From Elusimicrobiota bacterium (GTDB lineage: Bacteria > CG03 > SLGR01 > PWQF01): a stretch of 22,108 nt of DNA. The notes beneath the pieces were generated by a model, which worked only from the letters and a program-made list of their open reading frames with translations, had not been told where the DNA came from and did not search any database. Positions 6,501 through 15,287 of the stretch are shown here, in pieces. Position 1 is the first letter of the stretch. Each line of letters starts with the position of its first letter. The stretch is taken from the NCBI GenBank assembly GCA_003558145.1, contig PWMP01000071.1:1-22108 (forward strand), written 5' to 3'. Made by a program: the position numbers and the translations under genes.

Positions 6501-8296
6501 CGGAAAAAATAAAAGAAGCCGAAGGCTATGCTGAAGGCGTCCGGGCCAAACTTGAGGCGCTCAGCGAAAAATATGAAAATGAAAAAACCCGGTCAGAGAA
6601 AACAATAAATGACCTGTATACACAGATACGCGATACGGAATCCGGCCGCATTCTGGAAGCGGAGAAAAAAGACAGCGAAATAAAAAGCTTAAAAGAAGAA
6701 ATAAACCGTATAAAACTGTCCCATATAAACGAATTGGCCGAAAAGGAAAAGACTATTAAGAAACTTGAAGAAAAATACAAGGCAGAAACAATAAGTCTTG
6801 AGACAGAATTGGGCAGGATTGAGAATATCCGTAAAAAAGAACTTGAAAGCATAAAGGAACAGAAACAGCTGGTAGAACAGGACCTGTCGGGCCAGCTTAA
6901 GTTCAAGCAGGAGGAAATTGACAAACTCAGCCGGGAGTATAAAAACAAACTGGCCGATATGCAGAGGCGGGAAAAGGAAACGTCAGAAATTTTAAATAAA
7001 GAAAACGAAGAAACAAGAAAGCGATTCGCTGCAGAAAAAGCAAATCTGCGTGATGAAATAAATAAACTTAAAAGCAGCCTTGACCGGAAAACATGGGAGG
7101 TTAACAAAGTGAGAGAAGAACTGGAAAGCATATTACAAGAATTTGAAGAAAGGGTTGATGCCCAGAAAAAAATATTAGAAGAAAAACTTGCTGCCAGGGA
7201 CGAGCATATAAATACTCTTAAAAAAGAAGCCGGAGAAGCAAAAAAAACACTCCTTGAAAGAATAGATGAACTCAAGAGTTCCTCCCGCAGGCTGCAGCAG
7301 CAGCTGGAAGAAGACCGTAAAAACTGGAGAGCGGAATACGCTGTCAAAGAACAGGAATATAATATGCTCAAAAAGGAAAAGGACTCACTACAGAGAAAAC
7401 TGACTGAAGAAATGTCCGCAAAAGAAACTATGTGGCTTAAGGAAAAAGCTTCGTTTATGAAAGAAATGAATTCTCTAAAAAGACGTGTTGAAACGGAAAT
7501 TCCGGCTAAAGAGGCTGCCCTTGAAGAGCTTGAGCGTCAACGGCAGGACTATTCCTCCCGGGTTGAGGAACTTAAGGGCGAATTAAAAAAGAAAACCCAG
7601 TCTCTTGGCGAATCTCTTAAAGAGCTGGAAGAAGAAAACTTAAAGATCAGGTCAGCTGCAGCTGAAAAAGATTCACAGCTTGCGGCCAGTAAAAAATCTT
7701 TCGAAAACGAAATTTCCATACTCAGGGAAAAACTTGAATCCAGGATTGTTACGCTGCAGGAAGAATTAAAAAGTCTTAAAATGGAAAACTCACAGATGAG
7801 GACCAGACTTTCGGAGCATGCCAGCCTTTTTGCATATGAAACTGAAGAAAAAAGAAAAGAAATTACAGAAATCAGGCGCCGCCTGGAAAAAAATATTGAA
7901 AAGTTCTCGGTAGATAAAAAATCTTCCGGTAAAGAAATTAAATCCAGACCGGAAAAAAACCGCAAGAAAAAAATCGTAAAGAAAAAAGTTGCTAAAGCTG
8001 CCAAAGCCCCAAAGCCGGCTAAAAAGAAAAAGGCATCTCAAGCAAGCACCGTCTTAGCCAAAAAAGGAACCCTTGAGATAAGACAAAAGATTGATAAAAT
8101 AAAAAGTGATATAAGAGAGCTTAAGAAAAATAATAAAAAGGATATTCAGTCTCTGGAAAAAGAATACCGCGCAGCTGCAGAGCCCTCCAAAAAAGCGGAG
8201 CTCAGGAAAAAGCTTGTAAACGTAGAGAATAAATGGAAAAAAGAAGAAAAAAATCTCAAAACGCAGTTGTCCGTACTTAAAAAAAGAATGAAATAA
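3584..8296 (+). CDS. Giant coiled-coil protein 1, with histone-like basic tail
   Basis: 1570 residues, almost wholly Glu/Lys/Arg/Leu/Ser heptad sequence with no signal peptide, transmembrane segment or enzymatic motif, so a cytoplasmic alpha-helical rod. At about 0.15 nm per residue the helix could reach roughly 0.2 micrometres. Residues 558-825 hold four 67-residue repeats in exact register. Trp111, Trp175, Trp1248, Trp1284 and Trp1551 each begin a W-x10-[ILMY]-x2-L pattern, with a hydrophobic +4 residue in the first three. Around 1445-1490 the coil is broken by a Lys/Ala/Pro-rich stretch (KKKVAKAAKAPKPAKKKK) like the H1-like protein upstream, followed by a short final coil. Only three cysteines are present. 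Long SMC/myosin-like annotations are expected by composition, but there is no ATPase head. The start has no clear SD; the next gene follows after 4 bases. Role unknown; a structural filament or scaffold is the best guess. Confidence 0.9.
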   Translation: MNSKNSQEKQSEARIKLSAKKDARCRLQEALKDFDPRKDKEKISKINSTLEKIDSEITELEKNLKQPETLSDPPEQNNSSRSIKEIDLSKKNLDREMGDMKQQITRERVMWEKKLSAKQREINSLKARMNLRQAKLRAEYQMKKAELERTRDELEQKLKGETEGFEDFEQERDRWTARLSEKQKLIDSLKVEIASVKSEYNSRMQEIKDEYSLRIAEIEEAGKSIDQRSKRETEILKAEISALQRKIIEQQNLLAARQAALDRARDEHLRELEGVKESYFDELSRQREEKNTLELQLKSDIERKTSDISELKKQHVRLQQRLDMHRDESEARLTRLRDKIKNSLSEKEREKAGLIETLGSLKHQASEAEKNYSIHLNRLEGEKENIINIHSREKQELENKIGELSGSKDNLNAELERERGKLTNALHQKERLLADLQEEKSLQEAKRREQIAGLENNILQLRSEMDRNENLSSQKEKELQKEISHREETLEKKSAEYLSEINALKETVNELNLKIAGLETEKESIRNGLEDEIEKVDRQLSLKISEREKEIEDIKSAKSELKARLSSSEQARLLEAKALEDTISEREKEINRLLTLIEKEEKNIEQLNQQLRHKDQKIEALNERAAAVSEELATQKEARIQREDSFSDVLREKEKERALLLETLRERESGIEELKVRCGRMNNEIEDLKKTNSDLSSRLSSTDEARRQEKSALENTIKEREKEIDAILERLRENADKTAGLAKDLRQKQEEIKVLQSEKSSLASSLSASKAASSSQINALSDTIAEKEKEINKLLGRLEEEKTACASLSEELKSSRKEYEKEIEKKRRAMDSLSVSFAETRERFASEESRLKERINSLENENIRIENLYSEKFAQLRLELESKVREKDIEHQGYEKEKKSVLSNLRAADERYETLKKNFESASEKIIRLTQQNSFLANNMEEKVRYYTATLSSLEEDMSELKFSHSREEARLSEKIKEAEGYAEGVRAKLEALSEKYENEKTRSEKTINDLYTQIRDTESGRILEAEKKDSEIKSLKEEINRIKLSHINELAEKEKTIKKLEEKYKAETISLETELGRIENIRKKELESIKEQKQLVEQDLSGQLKFKQEEIDKLSREYKNKLADMQRREKETSEILNKENEETRKRFAAEKANLRDEINKLKSSLDRKTWEVNKVREELESILQEFEERVDAQKKILEEKLAARDEHINTLKKEAGEAKKTLLERIDELKSSSRRLQQQLEEDRKNWRAEYAVKEQEYNMLKKEKDSLQRKLTEEMSAKETMWLKEKASFMKEMNSLKRRVETEIPAKEAALEELERQRQDYSSRVEELKGELKKKTQSLGESLKELEEENLKIRSAAAEKDSQLAASKKSFENEISILREKLESRIVTLQEELKSLKMENSQMRTRLSEHASLFAYETEEKRKEITEIRRRLEKNIEKFSVDKKSSGKEIKSRPEKNRKKKIVKKKVAKAAKAPKPAKKKKASQASTVLAKKGTLEIRQKIDKIKSDIRELKKNNKKDIQSLEKEYRAAAEPSKKAELRKKLVNVENKWKKEEKNLKTQLSVLKKRMK
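5255..6058 (+). repeat. Four tandem 67-residue coiled-coil repeats inside giant protein 1
   Basis: The E-x-E-K-E landmark (EREKEI, EKEKER, EREKEI, EKEKEI) starts at residues 585, 652, 719 and 786, a spacing of exactly 67 each time. Upstream of each lies a matching segment: LSSSEQARLLE, LATQKEARIQR, LSSTDEARRQE, LSASKAASSSQ (Leu565, 632, 699, 766). The DNA has diverged much more than the register, so the duplications are old and length is under constraint. Sixty-seven is not a multiple of seven, so each unit must contain a stutter, such as one hendecad. A fifth, weaker unit may follow with a 4-residue insertion (Leu833, Leu851). Confidence 0.75.
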
Positions 8297-8300
8297 AAAA

Positions 8301-11300
8301 ATGTCGTTGGAACAGTTAAAAAGTCAGATAGAAGAACTTAAACAACAGCTGAGGTCCGAACAGTCTGAATTTGACCGCAGGCTGCGGGAAAAAGAAGAAG
8401 AAAACCTGCGGCTTCGCAGGGAATACGAATCCAGAAAATCCGGGCTTGAAGATGAAATAGCAGCCCTGAAAGAACGAATTGCCAACTTACGCGCTGACAG
8501 GGAAACCCGCCTGGCCGAAGCAAAAAGAGATTTTTCGGCAAAGTTGTCCGAAAAAGAAGAAACAATAAACCAGCTTCTCCGGCAGAAAAGAGAGGAAGCC
8601 GAAAAACTCCGCCTGCAGTCGGAAAAACAGCAGGCTGAATACGAGCAGAAGATGTCTGCCCTTTCTTCTAAAAAAGAAGAGCTCCAAAGCGCGCTTCAGA
8701 AAGCTTCCTCTGATTTTAACGATTTAAAAAATAAACTTGAAAAAGAGCAAAACTCCCGCATTTACGACGACCAGATAAACAAAGCCAACCTTGAAAAAGA
8801 AAAATCCCTTCTGCAGCAGGAGTATACCGAAAAAGAAAACCGGCTGGAGGAGGAGGCAGAATCTCTCAGGGAAAAACTGACGGACCTTACCCGGCAGCTT
8901 GCTGAAAAGGAGGACCGGCTTAGCGGCGACCGCAGGATAAGAGAATCCGAAATCCGGTCTCTGCGTGAAGATAGCCGCAACCGGGAAACCGCGCTTGAAA
9001 ATCGTCTTGCGGAACTGGAAGAACACAGGGGGAACTTAAAAAAAGAACTTGAAAGAATAAAAAAAGAAAATAAAAGTACTCTTGCATCAAAGGAAGATGA
9101 AAACCGGATTTTACGCAGCCGCATTGTTCTGCTGGAAGAAGAGACTGCCGAAAAGCTTACGGCTGCCAATGAAGAAATATATGATTTAAAGGAAACACTC
9201 AATAAACTCAAAGCTTCCTCAGCCCGCAAAGTAGACGAGCAGCAACTTGCCGCGGAGCGGAGGGAAAAAGAACTTCAGGGAGAGATACACCAGTTTAAGC
9301 TTGACAACAGACGGCTTGAAAAAGACCTTTCCGATACGCTGGATATGCTCCAGTCCGAAAAGAAAAATTTCACCGAAAAGTACCGCCGCCTTACGCAGGA
9401 TTTTCAGACCGAAGCGGCCAGGAAGGATATAGCGATTGAAGAGCTCCGCCAGGAATACTCCGATCGTATAGACGAACTTACCGTGGAACTTGAATCCACT
9501 CAAAGCGCTCTTGAGAGGACTTTAGAGGAAAAAGACAACCTGCTTGATGATTTCAGAAAGCGGCTTGCCGGCCGCCAGGATGAGATAGACATTCTTAACC
9601 GCCGTCTAAGACAGCTTAATTCTGAAAAAGAAGACCAGCTTAATCGGAAAGAAAATGAGTTTCTGAGAATGGAGGATGATTTAAAGTCCCGTTTGAAAAA
9701 CACAACTGCGCGCCTGGAAGAAGAAAAATCCGGACTCAGGGAAAAACTGTCTTCCCTTAAAGATGAGTATCACGGCCTGCAGCTTGATAAAGACAAAAAA
9801 ATCCAGTCTCTGATAGAGCAGCTGAATGCCAAAAAATCCGAAATGGAAAATTTCAAAAAGGCTGTTATTGAAGAAGAAACAGTGTGGCAGGAACGGCTCA
9901 GCGATGCGCAGCAGGAGAAAAAGTTTAGCGAGCAGGAAAAGAATGAAAAGGAAGAAGAGCTTAAAAAGCTTCGCCACCGCCTGGAGAGGGAAACCCGCGA
10001 GATGGCCGATGCCCTTGAGAATAAACGTCAGCACTGGGAATGGCTCATAGCCCAAAAACAGGCCGAGATCCACCGCCTCAAAGAAGAACACGGCAGGGAT
10101 ATGCTTAAACTGAAAAAGGAATACGAGGAAAAGCAGGGAGAACTTGAATTTTCCAGGCGCGGAATGGAAAACGCTGTCAGGGAACTTTCCGACCGGATGG
10201 AAAAAGAACGTACCGGTCACTATGAATCTCTCAGGGAAAAAGATGAAAAAATTGCTCAGCTAAGGCAGCAGATTTCACAGAATGAAGAAAGAATAACCCG
10301 TCAGTACGAGCAGGAGATAAGGGTCCTTAACGAGCGCAGGGACAATCTTCTCCGACAGGTTGATGAAGTTCGTGCAAAAATGAATGCCAGGGAAGAAGAC
10401 TGGGAAGAAAAAATACAGATTAAAAATTCCGAACTGGAAGAAGCCCGGCAGAAAATGAAGGACCGCGAAGAGGAACTTTACAACATATGGAAGGAAAAAC
10501 AAAAAACTTCAAACGACAAGATACTGCAGCTTACACGTGAAATTGAACGGGTCAAATCCGCCCGAAGCGGCGAAATAGAAAACCTTACGGAATCTCTCCG
10601 GAAACAGGAAGAACTCAACCGCAGCTCCGGCATTGAACACATTAAAAGGGAAAAGGAAATTGAGGGTCAATTAAAAGAAAAGCTTTTTACTCTGGAAAAA
10701 GAGAGGGATAACTATAGCAATGAGATTAAAGTTATCAGGGAGCAGCTTAATGCCGAAAGAATAAGAGCTTTTAAGCAGCTGCGGGAAAAGTCAGACGAGA
10801 TAGAGTCAGTCCGGGCCGAAGCTTCCCGCAACAGCGAAAACATACGGGAAGAATACAGTGATAAAGTGGCCGGTCTTCAAAGGCTCAAAGAACAGGTAAA
10901 GCAGCTTGAAGCCGAAAAGGAGGGAATAAAAGCTTCTCTTGAAACGGAGCTTAAAAACCAGCAGGAAGAAAGGCAAAGGCTTGCTGCCGAATACCGCATA
11001 AGCGAGGAGAGACTGCAGGATCAGGCGAGAGAACAAAAAATTCAGTACGAGGAAAGGGTAAGAGAACTTATCCACCAGCTTGAACTCCTTAAGGAAAGGG
11101 AGAAACAGCTTTCTGACAGGCTCGGCCGCACCGAGATTGATTCTCATGAAGAGGTGGAAAAACTCCGCAGGGAGTTTATAGAAAAGGAAAGCCAGCTTAT
11201 TGATAATTTTTCCGAGAAGGAAAAGGGTCTTATAGCAAGAAAAAATCAGCTTGAAGAAGAGCTTTCAAAGACCGAAGGGGACCTGCGCCGTGCCCGCGCC

Positions 11301-13100
11301 GATCTCCAGGAAAAAGAATCACAGGTACGCATTCAGCTCAGCGGCGAATACGAAGGGCGTATATATAAACTTAAGCTTGACCATGCTCTTGCTTCTTCTG
11401 AACTGGAGTGGGTAAAAGAAAAACTTGAATCGGAAAAGAAAAGATGGCAGCAGATAATAAACGAATCCGAAGAAGAAAAAACAAAGATAAAGAACCGCTA
11501 TAACGAAAGGTCCGAAGAACTGGAAAACAGGTATGCGGGCCGTTTTGAAGAAGTTGACCGGCGCCGTGATCAGATTGAAAGAGAAAGGGTTTCCTTTGTT
11601 GAAAAAATAGGAGCGCTCAGAAAAGAAAAAAGCGAAACGGAGGCCCGTCTTAACGAAGAGCTTGACTCACTGAGGCGGGAACATCAAAAACACATAGCGG
11701 AGATAAAGTCAGGCTACATGGAAGCCCAGTCGGAATCTCTCAATATACGGCAAAAACTTGAATCCCGCGTAAATGAACTTGAAAGCGAACTCTGCAGCAG
11801 GGAGGATATAGACGGCAGGTTCAGGACCGAAGCCGAAGCTGCCCGCAATGAAATAGAAACCCTTAAAGAAAGTCTGCATTCGGCCCGTCTGGAATCAGCC
11901 GAAAAAATAAGACAGGCCCAGCTTGATGCCGCAGGAAAGCAGGAAAGAATTGAAAACGAATTTAAGTCAGCCCTTGCCGGCCTTGAACGGCAAATAGAGG
12001 ACAAGCGTATTAAGCTGCAGCGCAGCGAAGCAGAAATTGCCGGGCTTAAGGAAGAATTGGCGGCGGAAAAGAAAAAGAAAACGGCGCAGGAACGCGGCAT
12101 AAACGAGCAGATTCAATCCCTTCAGGAGAAAGAAAACCGGCTGACAGAGCGTATTTCCCACATGGAAGAAGAACTTAAACGTCAGGAAAAGAGAGCCGAA
12201 TTTGCCGAGCTCCAACTGCAGTCATCGCGCCGGGATTTAGAAACGGAGAAGGAACGCTGGGAAAACGAAGTTGAAAGAGTTAGAGAAACCGGCCGGGTCC
12301 GGGGTAAGATTCTTGAAGATAACATAAGAGAGCTAAAGGAAAATATAGAATTTATAAGAAATGAAAAAAATTCTCTTTTATCAGTAATTACCGGCGCTGA
12401 AGAAAAAGTAAAGCATGCCCGGGAAGAGCTGGCTATGGCAAGAGAGAGGGCGGATAAGGAGATCCAGCAAAAACAGGCCCAGGTAGATTCCCTTAACGAA
12501 AAAATAAACGAAGAAGAACGCATCTGGCGGCGCCGTCTTGAAGAGCAAGAGAGACAGTTAAGCATGGATTTCCGTAAAACACTGGACGAAAGACAAAAAC
12601 AGTGGCAGGAAATGTATCAGTCCCGGCAGCAGGAACTCCTTGAGTCCAGGAAGAGAGTTGAAGAGTCCCTTGAAGATCTCCGCCGTGAAAAACTGGCAAA
12701 CGAAAGGATGTGGGACCTGCGCCTTAAAGAAAAAGAAGACGAACTTAAAGAGGTTCAGCTTCAAAAAGCCCAGAACGAGTCCAGGTACTCGTCCCTTATA
12801 GGAAAATACAAAGAAGAGCTGAGCCGTCTCCGGGTGAGGTACAGCCGCCTTTCGGAAGATCTTTCGGATAAAGAAGAACTCAACAGGGAACTCAGGGCCA
12901 GGATGGCCCAGCGCGACCTTCAGTGGAAAACCGCTTACCGCAACAAAGTTGTAGAAAACAGCAAACTTTTATTTGAGCTTCAGCAGAGCAGAAAAAATTT
13001 CATAAGCAAATTTTTCAGCCGTATAAGCGGCGTGGAAGAAAAGACAAAAGAAGAATTTGACCGCCGGATTGAAAAAGACAGTCACCATATCAGCCGATGA
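8301..13100 (+). CDS. Giant coiled-coil protein 2
   Basis: 1599 residues, again an almost uninterrupted Glu/Lys/Arg/Gln/Leu heptad rod, with no signal peptide and a single cysteine. Its character matches protein 1, and the Trp-led motif recurs (for example Trp529, 579, 701, 730, 1409, 1435, 1471 and 1542), so the two are probably ancient paralogues. Unlike protein 1 it lacks a Lys/Ala/Pro tail; instead it ends in KNFISKFFSRISG plus a short charged segment, a possible amphipathic anchor or partner-binding site. It begins 4 bases after protein 1 without an obvious SD, and its TGA overlaps the ATG of the Yip1/TPR gene. Tight coupling suggests the two rods are made in matched amounts and may co-assemble. 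Function unknown. SMC-like hits would be compositional, as no nucleotide-binding head is present. Confidence 0.9.
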   Translation: MSLEQLKSQIEELKQQLRSEQSEFDRRLREKEEENLRLRREYESRKSGLEDEIAALKERIANLRADRETRLAEAKRDFSAKLSEKEETINQLLRQKREEAEKLRLQSEKQQAEYEQKMSALSSKKEELQSALQKASSDFNDLKNKLEKEQNSRIYDDQINKANLEKEKSLLQQEYTEKENRLEEEAESLREKLTDLTRQLAEKEDRLSGDRRIRESEIRSLREDSRNRETALENRLAELEEHRGNLKKELERIKKENKSTLASKEDENRILRSRIVLLEEETAEKLTAANEEIYDLKETLNKLKASSARKVDEQQLAAERREKELQGEIHQFKLDNRRLEKDLSDTLDMLQSEKKNFTEKYRRLTQDFQTEAARKDIAIEELRQEYSDRIDELTVELESTQSALERTLEEKDNLLDDFRKRLAGRQDEIDILNRRLRQLNSEKEDQLNRKENEFLRMEDDLKSRLKNTTARLEEEKSGLREKLSSLKDEYHGLQLDKDKKIQSLIEQLNAKKSEMENFKKAVIEEETVWQERLSDAQQEKKFSEQEKNEKEEELKKLRHRLERETREMADALENKRQHWEWLIAQKQAEIHRLKEEHGRDMLKLKKEYEEKQGELEFSRRGMENAVRELSDRMEKERTGHYESLREKDEKIAQLRQQISQNEERITRQYEQEIRVLNERRDNLLRQVDEVRAKMNAREEDWEEKIQIKNSELEEARQKMKDREEELYNIWKEKQKTSNDKILQLTREIERVKSARSGEIENLTESLRKQEELNRSSGIEHIKREKEIEGQLKEKLFTLEKERDNYSNEIKVIREQLNAERIRAFKQLREKSDEIESVRAEASRNSENIREEYSDKVAGLQRLKEQVKQLEAEKEGIKASLETELKNQQEERQRLAAEYRISEERLQDQAREQKIQYEERVRELIHQLELLKEREKQLSDRLGRTEIDSHEEVEKLRREFIEKESQLIDNFSEKEKGLIARKNQLEEELSKTEGDLRRARADLQEKESQVRIQLSGEYEGRIYKLKLDHALASSELEWVKEKLESEKKRWQQIINESEEEKTKIKNRYNERSEELENRYAGRFEEVDRRRDQIERERVSFVEKIGALRKEKSETEARLNEELDSLRREHQKHIAEIKSGYMEAQSESLNIRQKLESRVNELESELCSREDIDGRFRTEAEAARNEIETLKESLHSARLESAEKIRQAQLDAAGKQERIENEFKSALAGLERQIEDKRIKLQRSEAEIAGLKEELAAEKKKKTAQERGINEQIQSLQEKENRLTERISHMEEELKRQEKRAEFAELQLQSSRRDLETEKERWENEVERVRETGRVRGKILEDNIRELKENIEFIRNEKNSLLSVITGAEEKVKHAREELAMARERADKEIQQKQAQVDSLNEKINEEERIWRRRLEEQERQLSMDFRKTLDERQKQWQEMYQSRQQELLESRKRVEESLEDLRREKLANERMWDLRLKEKEDELKEVQLQKAQNESRYSSLIGKYKEELSRLRVRYSRLSEDLSDKEELNRELRARMAQRDLQWKTAYRNKVVENSKLLFELQQSRKNFISKFFSRISGVEEKTKEEFDRRIEKDSHHISR

Positions 13101-15283
13101 TGAATAAAATACTTGGAATTTTTATAAGGCCCGTCCGGACAATAAAAAGCGTTTCAAACGACGAGCCCCTCTTTTCCGGACTGTTTGTTTTTGCAGTTGG
13201 TATCCTTGTTGCTAACGCCGGTCTTGTAAGAAATTTTATGATAGACATCCGGGCGGGGATATTCAATATATTTGCCCTGCTTTTTTTCTGGGCCGGCGCA
13301 CTTGTAATAGTTGCCCTTTTTATTACAGGCGTGCAGAAACTGATAAACCCGATGTCCTCTAAGGTCCTTGATGCGGAGCGCTTCCGGAAACTTATAATAA
13401 CTGAATTTTATATAGCAGCCGTTTTAATCCTGAGGCCTGTTCTCGGCCTTGTTTTTTCCGCAGTAGTGACATGGGTTGTGCTTATTGCATGGCTGCTCAT
13501 ACTTTCAATTGCAGCCGTGTCCCGCCTCTGGAATGTAACCGAAATAAAATCAGCTCTTTCAGTTATTATTTCCGTAGTTATTGTTTTTTTGGGAGCGCGT
13601 CTGCTTAACCCGGCTGACGGGTACCTTTACACTTCCGAATTTGAAGACTTCGGCAAAGAGCTCTCTTCCGGCATAATGCCGGTGCGTTACGGCATACTGT
13701 ATTTTGACGAAAGCGGTAATGTAGAAAAAAACAGAAAAGCAATACTGGAGGCTGCCGGAGACTATGTAAACAAAAACCCCGGTTCCCGGACTGTTCCCTT
13801 TGCGCTTATTACAAAGGCCGCCATTCTGGAAGCAGAAGGCCGCGGGCATGAAGCAGTTTCAATTTACAGGGAACTTGTAACGGAATATGAATATGTGCCG
13901 GCACCGGTATATAAAACGGCAATGCTGCGCCTTTCGCGTCTTATTCCTCCAGGGGAATACAATCTTCTTCCGATTGATGTTACTCCGGCCAAGTTTATGA
14001 GAGTGCTGAGACTCTGGAGGCTTCCTATTTCTCTTTCCTACTATCGCGGTAATATGGACAGGGTCGGCACAATAAAGGAAATGATTGAAACCGAAGATAT
14101 TACTTTAATAGAGAGCCGTATGGATATGCTGGTAAGAAACTTTCAGGACACCGATTTTATGGATGATATCTTTTACTGGCTGGCCCGCCGCTACGAAAAT
14201 GAGGGAGACGTCGAAATTGCCGTTTCTTATTATGAAAAAGCCTATCGCAGCCGCTATTCCACGTTTCCGGACAGAACGGCAGTTGAAACTGTTATGGGAT
14301 ACATTTCTTCTCTTGCCGGCCTGGAAGAAATACTTCTTGAGCAGTACCGCACCCCGTCAGCCATGCTGGGGGCTGCCCGCATTTATCGGGCAAAAGGTAA
14401 TCCTGATGCTGCCCGAAGGGTAATAAATATTCTTCTTAGAAGATATCCTGCGCACGGAGCCTGCGCGCGGGCGCTTGAACTCAAAGCTGAAATCTATGAA
14501 GAAGATAACAATTTTGAACAGGCTGCTTCTCTTTATAAAAGAATAATAGATAATTATCCTATGGCCGATATAATACCTCGCGTCAAATATAAAAAAACTA
14601 TTCTTTTGGAAAACGCAGATGATCCCGATGTTCTGTCCGAGTACATAAGCGGCCTTAAGATATGGCGGGAAGGCCGTCACACCGATGCCGTCAAAAAATA
14701 CAGAACTATAATAGAAAATTTTCCCGACTCTCTTCTTGCCGGCCAGCTTCAGTTCAGCATAGCGCTCTATTACAGGTCCGCAGGAAGGTATATGCAGGCT
14801 TTGCGCGAGTTCAGGTCCGGGCACGAAAATTTTACGGGAACGGATTACGGTTTTGAAAGCGCGTTGATGGCAGCGGAGGTGCTCTCTGAAAATTTAAGGT
14901 ATCACCGGCAGGCATCTAACTGGCTGCTTGATATATCAGAACAATACTCTCCGGAATTCAGATCGTCTGTCAGCGGTCTTTCTACGGCTGACGCCGCGTT
15001 GAAAGCTGCGGAAATATCAGCTCAACGGCTGGGTCATTACCGTACGGCAATAAGAATTTACAATAATATAATAGACACCTACTCCGACCCCGAATCTACA
15101 GCAGAGGCCCTATATAAAAAAGCCGTCATTGAAGAAGATATATACCAGAGGTATTCAAATGCCGCTGAAGGATACAGTCTGGTAGTGTCAGAATATTCCT
15201 ATACGCAGTTCGGAGAAGCAGCCGCGGCCAGGCTTGAAGCAATTCATAATAAAGGAGTAAAGCACCTTAACAGGTTTTACTGA
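13097..15283 (+). CDS. Yip1-like membrane domain plus TPR-repeat protein
   Basis: 728 residues. Residues 1-175 contain about five hydrophobic segments (near 25-46, 54-78, 97-120, 122-145, 153-170), arranged like a Yip1-type membrane domain and starting with LGIFIRPVRTIKSV, a typical opening for that family. From about 200 to the end the protein is helical with TPR-like units: repeated A-x-x-x-Y-x-x-[IL]-[IV] patterns such as AVSIYRELV, AVSYYEKAY, AASLYKRII, AVKKYRTII, AIRIYNNII and AAEGYSLVV, as in YbgF/BamD-type TPR proteins. If the N-terminus is cytoplasmic and there are five spans, the TPR part faces the periplasm, but the count is uncertain. It overlaps the second coiled-coil gene by 4 bases, and FtsE follows after 4. 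A role linking the rods to the FtsEX-EnvC machinery is inferred from position only. Confidence 0.8.
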   Translation: MMNKILGIFIRPVRTIKSVSNDEPLFSGLFVFAVGILVANAGLVRNFMIDIRAGIFNIFALLFFWAGALVIVALFITGVQKLINPMSSKVLDAERFRKLIITEFYIAAVLILRPVLGLVFSAVVTWVVLIAWLLILSIAAVSRLWNVTEIKSALSVIISVVIVFLGARLLNPADGYLYTSEFEDFGKELSSGIMPVRYGILYFDESGNVEKNRKAILEAAGDYVNKNPGSRTVPFALITKAAILEAEGRGHEAVSIYRELVTEYEYVPAPVYKTAMLRLSRLIPPGEYNLLPIDVTPAKFMRVLRLWRLPISLSYYRGNMDRVGTIKEMIETEDITLIESRMDMLVRNFQDTDFMDDIFYWLARRYENEGDVEIAVSYYEKAYRSRYSTFPDRTAVETVMGYISSLAGLEEILLEQYRTPSAMLGAARIYRAKGNPDAARRVINILLRRYPAHGACARALELKAEIYEEDNNFEQAASLYKRIIDNYPMADIIPRVKYKKTILLENADDPDVLSEYISGLKIWREGRHTDAVKKYRTIIENFPDSLLAGQLQFSIALYYRSAGRYMQALREFRSGHENFTGTDYGFESALMAAEVLSENLRYHRQASNWLLDISEQYSPEFRSSVSGLSTADAALKAAEISAQRLGHYRTAIRIYNNIIDTYSDPESTAEALYKKAVIEEDIYQRYSNAAEGYSLVVSEYSYTQFGEAAAARLEAIHNKGVKHLNRFY

Positions 15284-15287
15284 TCAA

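Noticed and set aside
3601..8041. Many Ser/Phe-rich minus-strand ORFs, up to 281 residues
   Set aside because: They are reverse complements of Glu/Lys-rich coiled-coil codons, with no ribosome binding sites or family motifs.
8338..12764. Further minus-strand Phe/Leu/Ser-rich ORFs and short plus-strand off-frame ORFs in rod gene 2
   Set aside because: Same compositional shadow effect; none has start signals or recognisable sequence.
3584..13100. SMC or Rad50 ATPase identity for the rod proteins
   Set aside because: No Walker A, Walker B or signature motif and no globular heads or hinge; the similarity would be compositional.
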